Below are positions 55,719 through 64,000 of a stretch of DNA of 64,000 nucleotides, piece after piece. The position numbers and the translations under genes were made by a program. The DNA is taken from contig NW_019211455.1 of NCBI RefSeq assembly GCF_002443255.2, positions 45,146,103-45,210,102 of the forward strand. The letters run 5' to 3'. The stretch comes from Varroa destructor (lineage: Eukaryota > Arthropoda > Arachnida > Mesostigmata > Varroidae). How positions within the stretch are numbered: the first letter of the stretch is position 1; each line of letters begins with the position of its first letter. The notes below the pieces were generated by a model. It saw nothing but the letters and a program-made list of their open reading frames with translations. It searched no databases and was not told the origin of the DNA.

Positions 55719-56164
55719 ATAAAGTCCGACGCTTTCCCAACCGCCATCAGAGCCACTACAGTCAAACCAGCATTTCTGTTTACATTCGCCCAATCCGAAA
55801 CCAGCCGCCACACTTCGCTCCGCATAGAAGCTATGCTGGCGCCCTCTGTCATAGAAAGTTCGCTCGGACCAAAACGCCGCCCATGAAATACATACAGCCA
55901 AACACAAAGATGATTTGAGACTTGGAACGAGAAAAATACGAGTGAGAGAAGACGACACAACGCCGGTAGCGGCAAAAGACAGGCGGCTATTATTTTACAA
56001 CAACTAGCTACACTCAAGGCGATCACTATTTGCGGGTTCTAAGCAATTACGGCACGCTCGGCCGCCGCTGTTCACTATAGATCCACGTTTCGAGTTTTAC
56101 GTCCGGCACCATCAGCAAGCATCGCTCGGAACGGCTGCCTGTTTCTAGCACAAAGCAAAGTGCG

Positions 56165-56247
56165 TCTATGCCCGGATTTGAACCTATACCACCACTTGCC
56201 CTAAGTCCATCACGCAAACACGTTACTCACTGCGCTATCATAGGGGC
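56165..56247 (-). pseudogene. tRNA-like element: tRNA-Ser-like pseudogene or head of a tRNA-derived SINE
   Basis: On the minus strand an RNA polymerase III A box (TAGCGCAGTGAGTAACG, 56237-56221) is followed about 50 nt later by a perfect B box (GGTTCAAATCC, 56184-56174). Between them GTGATGGACT resembles the anticodon-arm start of tRNA-Ser, and the box spacing suits a long variable arm. The 5' end reads GCCCCTA, but the 3' side (CATAGAC) pairs with it poorly and the outer T-stem pairs are lost. A functional tRNA is therefore unlikely. No second copy was noticed in the window. Confidence 0.5.
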
Positions 56248-59200
56248 CGTCGTCTTCACTGCAACAGTCAACCAGGTAGCAAGCAACATGGCTCAATTCC
56301 GCTTCTCCGTACCATAAGAAACAGCAACAGCAGCAGCTGCGAGCCCGAACGACCACAGCAGCAACAGCAAATAATTTAACGGCACAAGGGACTCAACAAA
56401 ACAGGAAAGGCATTGGCCGCTAGCCGACGATTCTTTCGTTTGGCGGTACTGGTGGGGGCCGCAGCGGAAGCAGCAGCAGAAGTAGCGACCAACAAACGGA
56501 GCAATAATGGTGGACAAAGAGTGAAGAGTCTGTCTCTTCACTCCGCTCGATCTCTGCTGCTAAAGTGGATAGATGCGGTGGTTAAGGCCCGATCCTGTGT
56601 TCGTCATGGGACTCTCGCATCTATGGACATAGGGGTTTCTTTTGCACTGAATGTGTAAAGCACTACGCAGGCCACGTCGAATGGAAAGAGGTGCTGTTAG
56701 CAGACAGCGTGGTTAGTAGCGGCAGTTATAATGTAGAGTAAAGGAGCGCGAAGGAAAAAAGCGCGGGGTGGCGCAGAGCACGAATGACGCGCGGATAGTT
56801 TTCCAAATCGGGTTTTGAGATAATGATTATATATGGGTGATCGTTTTTCTATAAGAGTTAGTTGATTTGTTGAGAGCTGGAAGCGACAATGCACGAGAAC
56901 TACGTTATAAATTCAATATAGGCATACGCGTGTACAGGTGGTGTTGACATAAGTTGTCTTTACTTTCAAGCGCTACATAAGTTTCATGTATCGTCGATAT
57001 GGAGAAATTTGTATACAAGAATAGCAAGATTGGTGTATGTCAACTAGGTATTGTTAACCACATAGCTATTACAAAGCATTGCGTCAGGTCAAATGTACTA
57101 CACTGAACGCGTATAAAATAGAAATGTTTTCTTAGTCAACCATAGCTGTATCCTTCCGCGTCTCTTACCAGTTTCATGGTTGGTCCTATCTGGCCCCCAG
57201 CGTATTGTGTTGCAGAGCACCATCACATATTAGGCCATCTATTACGAATCAATAAATAACACCGCAACATTGCGCAAGTATTAGTCATATTACCCTAGGT
57301 AGCGAGGAACGTTGTGCTATCGTCAGATATCGACCCCATGCCTACTTGCCAGCTATTAGTGAAGCAAAACTGTTCCAGCTTATCCGGATGTCAACTTACT
57401 TTTGCCTTCTTCCCCTCATTGCCCCACACTTCCCTTTCCCTTCCGAATACCCCAAAGGACCTCAACTTGAACGTGTGTAAGCAACCCTCCACTCTGGCGC
57501 TACGTGTTCATAATGATAATCCTTTTAGAGTAACTAGCTTGTGCAATACTGAGTGATAACAAGTCTGCTTCGTGTCATCATTGGTATAGTATACGTATAC
57601 ATACGGTGTGCGGCATGCTCTGTTCTATCCGGGTTGGCGGGCAAGCATTCGTTAAACTACTGGCTTCAGCGACGTTTACTAGATATAATAATGTAACTGA
57701 CTAAATTTACGTAATATAATAATACGCGGTGCACAGACACGAATTATGTAAAATTATACATACTTAGCCGATATATTGGCTCCCTTGCTTTCTTTGTCAT
57801 GAACTGCATCGCCCCACCCATAGGGGCAACATTACTTAATTTGTTTTACTGTGATTCCCAGCCTTGGAATAAGCCAAGGTAAGTCATTTTTGATAAATCT
57901 TCGGAATAAGTTGGCCCTTGAAAGGGGCAACCTTGACCCATCCAGTCCAGCATCTCGCGTTCGTTGTTATGTGGCACCAACCGGCTAGATAGAATATTAG
58001 CATTTGGCTAATTTTACCAACGGTCATTTATAAACCTGAAATTGGCAGCAACTGCGGGCACTCAGGTAAGATCCTAAACGGTAAAACAGCTGACCTAGGT
58101 GAAAAAATATTTCTTCAAGTCGTGTTAACAGTTTTTGAATATCCTTATAGTTAGAATATATCTGCTTTGGAAAAAACTATGTACTCTTTTACAGTATATA
58201 CAGCAGTTCGCATAGATAGGTCCGCTTGCCACCCCCAGCAGCAATAGACTTGTCTTTAGTACCATTGACAGAACTCAGGTTATGGCCGCTATTTCGAAAA
58301 AACGTCATGTTAGTGTGTAAAAATGGACGATAACCACAAAGTGTTTCATATTATGGGTGTTTCAAAATCCCTGCACCGCTTTTAGATCAATCAAGCACAA
58401 CGCCATTCGTAGAAGATTTTTTTTTTAGAAAAAAATGCGAATGAGGAATGTTAGCGCCACACAAAGCAAATGCTGGTAAAGCTGTAGCAGCTTTTTTGTA
58501 CTTGATTAAATAAATGATTAAAAATTTCTATATCAATCATCACAATAATAAACGTTTTATGTAGTGTCTAACAGATCAGTTGAAGGGAAAAAAAAACTCT
58601 ACGACTGAATTCTCTTCTGCACTGTGAAATAAAAGCAAGCTATTTTCGAGATACATAATATCCCTATATTAGCCTTACTTTCATCTAACTACACAAGCTG
58701 CTATAAGCAAAGACTACATAGATAACCATAAACAAACACAATGGCCAAATATAGAACAGTTGCTCGTCGTCGATGTGCCTGTCTCCAATATCTATGTACT
58801 CTTATATACAAAACGAAAAATCCGTACGACAACATTGGCAGAGATACGAGATAGCTGTTACTCGTCGCTGCCGTCGTATCCTATCGCCTTGCTCGATCAC
58901 TGCCACATGACGCGTTATCCATTTTCTGCGATTCTCCGACGTGGATTCACCCAGTTGGTAGTAAGCGAAGCGGCTCAATCGAGGTCACTGCCAGCTGATA
59001 AGTTCGTATAGGGGTGCAGTGATGACGTGTTGGCCAGCGAGACTTTCGAATTGGTGCAGCTTCGATACTAGTACTCTATGATAATAAAGTAGTGTGTTTA
59101 TTTCGATGAAAGTTTGCAATCCGCAAGGTAGTACAAGTTCGAGACTGAGCATAGACGTATTATCTGTTCTGCTGGAAGAAGCCGCTGGGCCGTCCGAAGC

Positions 59201-59356
59201 CATATCCAAGGGAAGTAGCAACTTGAAATATTAGCAGAAAATAAAATTAAATTTGATATCAAGCGTGCCTACACTCTGTTGCGTGTCCGGAAGTAGCCTG
59301 TTAAGCAAGGCTTAACGTTAGAAATCGTAGAAAAGCTCAAAACATCTGGGCTGTTA

Positions 59357-59391
59357 TCAACGAATGGACAGATGCACGAGCCATTCGTTGA
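59357..59391. repeat. Perfect 11-bp stem hairpin
   Basis: TCAACGAATGG pairs with CCATTCGTTGA across a 13-base loop. No gene adjoins it. Confidence 0.85.
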
Positions 59392-60741
59392 GGGATCAAC
59401 CTGCTGAAGGACCAACCGCTATTGCCATTAGCCGCCCAAACGACCGCCGTTAGATAAACACCATTCACTTTCTGTAGCCGACGATCATACGACAAGATCC
59501 ACCTATGCTCGTTAGGCGTATTCAGCAAGGATCTGTAACAACTGTGGCACGTAGAACGGCTATACCAATAGTGACTGTAGTGGTACCTAATCATTCGAGC
59601 TTAGCACAAAGCTTCCTAAGACGGGCGCTATAGTATAAGCGTACAGCATTAGCTATGTTCAAGTACAGCCTGATATGTTGGATCGCGTACTGTAGAACGG
59701 TCCGTTATAGGATCATAGGCGCATTAGGGGGTCCCCTATTATCGTAAGCATATTACTGAATGATTATTATTTCACTGCTCTGTTTGTCCTCTCGGATCCG
59801 ACTGATCTTCGGTTTGAGACCAATCTCTAAACACTACAGGAGCAGGAAAGGGGGAGCATATCCGCGCACGAGAATAAGCCCGTATTACTGTTGCCACGAT
59901 TAGTCTACACCCAAATAAACGTTTAGGCTGTCTGCTTATTTAGGCATACCCCTGCATTGAATGATGAACGAGAAATACTACTAGTCTGAACTAAACCCGT
60001 TTCGCGGAGATTTCGAGACTCACGGCGTTTGCCTGCCATGTCCAACCCAGCGCTAACTCTGAAACACTTTTGTTCATCTCTAGTCACTAGTTATCCCACC
60101 GTGGGGTCTTTTCGTCCATCGGCTATGGCACACATTGCTGGCACTAACAAAGAGGTAAAAATTTCAATAAAATCAGTAGCCTTTACGAAAACGAGGAGAA
60201 CAACAAGCAGCTTTTCCTAGAGTGGCGACAGCCGGAGAAAGCCTGGCCTCTAGACTGATCACTATTTAGGCTAGCGAGCATGAACCGTAAGGCTAAAAGG
60301 ACCAAAAGGTTTTCTTTTTCCAAACGTTCAAGCATCAAACAATATATAGATGGAATGTGATGGAACTGGTGGCTGAGACTTCTAAAGTGATGTTTGTTTC
60401 TACCGGGCTACGATAGATACGATATACAAATACTATGACTAACGCATCTGACGGAATAATTCGGTAAAGCATAATAGATACGAGCATTGGCCAGACAGAC
60501 AAAATGACGTAGAAACAAAAGACCGTGCACAGGGGGCGGACATGGAATAGATAAAGCAGGCGCAAATAGGGAACGCACACACAAACATGAAAATAGACAA
60601 ACAAACATCATAATTACGAAGTCTACGAAGCAGGGTCGTCTCCAAGTATCCCGGTATACGAGAGTGTATCCTACCATATACCAACTAACGGAAACGCTAT
60701 GTGGCAATATTCTGTGAGGTTTGTTCTTATCGATTTGATTG

Positions 60742-60766
60742 TATTATTATTATTATTATTATTATA
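60742..60766. repeat. (ATT)n microsatellite
   Basis: About eight ATT units. Confidence 0.9.
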
Positions 60767-61814
60767 AAACGCTTATATTTATAGTATTATTTTATTCACT
60801 TAATCTCGTCACAGATGCTGTGCTAAACTACGACGTTAGGATAAAAGGGATGCTTCATTTTTCAAAGGATACCAACCGAGGTTTTATCAGAAGGTACAAA
60901 TTCGACGAATCGATGTAAAATGATTATAGCGCTTGACGATTGAGTGACGCAAAAGGATTTCATCAATACGAGCACCCGCTGCTGAAACTATCGAGCTTGT
61001 ATCCCACCTATCGTGGAAATCAGATGCGTGTATATAGTTAACTTAAGACTAGTCCGTATCTGAGAATCTTCCCAAATATTATTCACTTCTAACGTATGCA
61101 CCATTCGTTCATTTACATGACGCGCCATATAACTTGGAAGCAAGATAGATTTTATGATCTTATAAAGTTTATGTGGTAGTTAACGCCTATAATACAAGAA
61201 AGGAAATGTCACTTGTTATTTTGAAAGTAGTTCATTTTCTGTGTTTAATAAAAACAAACGTATATATATGTTTTTAGAAGGATCGTTCAAATTCGTCTGA
61301 TCATATGCTAACCATTATAACAAAACTATAACTTAGATTAGCAGATAATTATATACACGCCACACACGTTCTTCACGTCACGTAAAAATTCTTTTCAAAA
61401 CGACCCAATTGCCGCTCGTCACTACATCTTCATCACAGTTATTTATGTTTGTAGGTTGCTTTCTAATTTCGTCGTACGAGCCCCTGCCGTAAAAATATGC
61501 TACTTACTTTCAACGGTCCTGACCCCATGATAACATCATATTGGATTAGGCCTAAATATCTTTGCGATGGTGCGATATTATTTCAATTTCTGCAACCTGT
61601 CAACAGCTTCTCCTGACTTCTATTCAGCCTCAGCTGCATCAGCTATGGCTCGAACTATAACAAGCATAAATCCATTGCCGTCAGCTATCTAACGGAACCC
61701 AATCTCCAACTAGCTATTATGAAGTATTCGCAGCATCAGAAACAAAAGTTGTAGTAGGCATAGAAGCAACATCAACTATATTACCCCCAACACCCCTGGC
61801 ATTTGGTGACCGCC

Positions 61815-62162
61815 ATGTACACTATTCTCGTCAGCGTCTTCGCTTTAGTTGCCACTGCTACGGCCAGCGCAGTAGTGCCGGCAGCAGCAGCAGCAGCAAA
61901 GACAAACTCGTCGACGGCATTTAAAGAAGAAGAAGAAGAAGATATGACGCTGCGTCGGTTCCACTGCACCTCGTCGTGGGTCCGACCGATCGCTATGACC
62001 GTTGGCGCTGCATGCTACTGTTCTAGGTTATACTATGATTGTTATTTCTACAGCTCCAAAGCTTTTTACCACGGCTGCCTCTACGTACCGCCGCTGACGC
62101 TCTCGCTATATGATTGCGGTGATTCCTTTGAGATTCTTCTGATCAGATGCGGCGCCTACTGA
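61815..62162 (+). CDS. Weak candidate: small secreted Cys-containing protein, unrecognised
   Basis: An ATG at 61815 opens a 115-residue frame ending in TGA. Residues 1-19 resemble a signal peptide (MYTILVSVFALVATATASA, a plausible cleavage at ASA-VV). The mature part has an Ala run from a GCA repeat, a Glu run from a GAA repeat, and seven cysteines. I do not recognise a family. The microsatellites lengthen the frame artificially, an opposing minus-strand frame also exists at 61781-61969, and the odd cysteine count argues against a tidy disulfide protein. Most likely chance, but the leader is better than in the other short frames. Confidence 0.15.
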   Translation: MYTILVSVFALVATATASAVVPAAAAAAKTNSSTAFKEEEEEDMTLRRFHCTSSWVRPIAMTVGAACYCSRLYYDCYFYSSKAFYHGCLYVPPLTLSLYDCGDSFEILLIRCGAY

Positions 62163-64000
62163 AGTCATTTCTATCTCAATAACGGCAGCTGTAGTAACAG
62201 CTAGACGGGATAGCAAAAGTTATCCGGCCAGTCGAAACTAACTAGATTTCTGCTAATCGCCCTACCTAACTCATCAGTGATTTGTTTGAGGATTTCTTCA
62301 TGCTGTTGCGGAAGTTCGCCGTCGCGCCGCTGTCAACAGCGGCAGAACGGCTTTCAGTGGGAGCGGAACATCGTCTGTTATAATATTATAGCTGTACTTT
62401 TATGTTGTTGCATTTGTTGTTTGGATTGGTGGGTGTGTTATCCCTCATCCGACCCATTGAAAGCGCATAGGATCGGCTGTTCGTTACAAGCTGATGAAAT
62501 CACGTCTAGCAAACGCTAGAAATAGGACAAGGTGAGTGATCGACACTGAGAGGAGAGTTGGAGGGGTACAACCCGCTCGCGGCGAGATGCAGTCAAGACA
62601 CAGCGACGGCAAATCAATTCAGTATGTCGCTCAATTCGTCCTACATTAACGCTGCTATCAAGCCGATCTTTCTGATTGGTCCTAGCCTGCGCTGTTTCTG
62701 AGGCCTATGTGATTTTCTCTGTGATGAAGCCGAGACGTCCCCGGAGTTACTTGGCTATGGAGTAGTATCTTCGTGAGTCAGAATAGAGCCTTTGAGACTG
62801 CATCCCTGTAGGCTGTGTATTTAAATTCTAGTCCTACCTGGTCTAGTCATGAAGTCGGAGAGGAGTGACCTTAGCGACAGTTACAGGAATATGGCCACCA
62901 AGTGACGGCTCTATTTGTTCAGTAGCGACTAGCGAAACCACGTTGGGCTGTACATACCATAGACGCGGCGTGAACTAAGGTAGACGTACAAATAGCAAAA
63001 GCTAGCAGATTTGGCTTACACACGACCTGATTGACCTATTGGTAACGCCACAGAAAGGCTATTAGGGGCGATCGCTTCTTATGCTAAAAGAAAGACAGAG
63101 AAAAATAGCCACTACCCTGACTGCGACCTTTTTGCCGTTACGGTTCGTACTTCAGATCCTACTGATGTTGCTGGCGTCACCGAAGCTGCAGCCCAGGTAT
63201 CTGGTAGACCGTACAATCTTAGTCAGCCAACGGTCTGTATAAAAAAAAAAAGTGCTCGGTGAAGACTCTTATGAAATTAGCCGAAGCCGAAAACTTCTTA
63301 CTTCTTGTTGTCGTACAGGAGCCGTCTTTATGACGGCGAAGCAGCTTCACTGGACCTCCCTCATAGGAACAAATATAAAAAGCACCTATTTAGACCACCC
63401 GTCAAATCAAAGCGTTAGCCCGTCAAATTAATTGTCGCCTCTAGACTTCCTATACGTCTATCATGTGTTTTAATGATAATGTTCGTAATGTATGTTATTC
63501 ATTATTACTGTCAGATACTTATAATTAAATGAACTGAAAGACAAATAAGCCGTATCCAAACCGTGAGCGTTTTGCAGTGCAGACTAGATCCCAATACCAC
63601 TTACCTGGAAGATAGAAAAAATAGATCCTATTAATTATATGTTATTATTATTCATTGTTATACTATTGTACTATTATTTGATTTCTTTTCTTTTTTGTTT
63701 TATTTGAAGCGTAAAGTATGTTCGCTGAGATCATTATTTAGTTCAAGTAATTAGATAAGTTGACTTCCGCTACGGCTGTGATTTACTGTATATACAATGT
63801 GACCCCTTACGCATGTAAGACTAAGTCTAGTATTCAAAACGATCGATCAAAAAAACCCATCCCACACTTACTAAATCATCTCCGTGCGCTCCTTAAATTC
63901 GTCGTACATTAACTCACCTACGCTTTTATTTTCTTCGAAGCCATTTGTGATCGCAGATTCTTTCGTAGGACAACTACGTATTTCATTAATCGAGCACTAA
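62163..64000. other. Non-coding window end; nothing recognised
   Basis: One short frame (62277-62519 plus, Cys-rich by composition) has no family resemblance. The last 600 bp are A/T-rich with scattered ATT units. Confidence 0.5.

Larger units (their letters stand above)
56700..61800. other. Non-coding stretch; no gene recognised
   Basis: Short overlapping frames, A/T-rich sequence, a hairpin at 59357-59391, an ATT microsatellite at 60742 and a possible transposon-end-like motif at 58355-58380 (discussed as a finding). Confidence 0.5.

Noticed and set aside
1..64000. CRISPR arrays, operons, integrases or viral genes
   Set aside because: No regularly spaced repeats, ribosome-binding-site-led gene runs or recognisable mobile-element enzymes were seen; the window is eukaryotic in character.

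Overview
The window looks like nuclear DNA of an arthropod, most plausibly a chelicerate such as a mite. That placement is an inference from three things: the one recognisable protein is most like an arthropod A-type plexin, splice signals are plain GT-AG, and genes are very sparse among A/T-rich non-coding sequence with many microsatellites. Nothing resembles bacterial, organellar or viral gene organisation.

Only one gene is secure. On the minus strand, 15924-18149 is an uninterrupted coding exon ending at a consensus splice donor (GTAAGT, 15923-15918). It encodes a signal-peptide-like segment followed by most of a plexin Sema domain, so it is the 5' coding exon of Plexin A, the transmembrane receptor for semaphorins. 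The remaining domains (rest of Sema, PSI and IPT repeats, transmembrane segment, cytoplasmic GAP) are not recognisable at 1-15900. The next intron therefore probably runs past the left edge, making it at least about 15.9 kb. The exon has an unusual feature: the frame stays open for 353 codons upstream of the methionine that starts the signal-like segment. The first ATG of the exon (18149-18147) lies at the head of that stretch, 98 nt downstream of a strong splice acceptor (AG at 18248-18247).

Layout: 1-15923 is the probable Plexin A intron downstream of the exon, with GA, TA and GAC microsatellites, a 28-bp direct repeat and a 20-bp palindrome. 15924-18246 is the Plexin A exon. 18247-64000 lies upstream of that exon and is either an upstream intron with non-coding 5' exons or intergenic DNA. 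It contains several more G/C-rich patches with chance-length open frames, many TA, ATT and CAG-type microsatellites, some hairpins, one tRNA-like element (56165-56247, minus) and one weak candidate small secreted protein (61815-62162, plus). No other open frame could be matched to a known family by eye.
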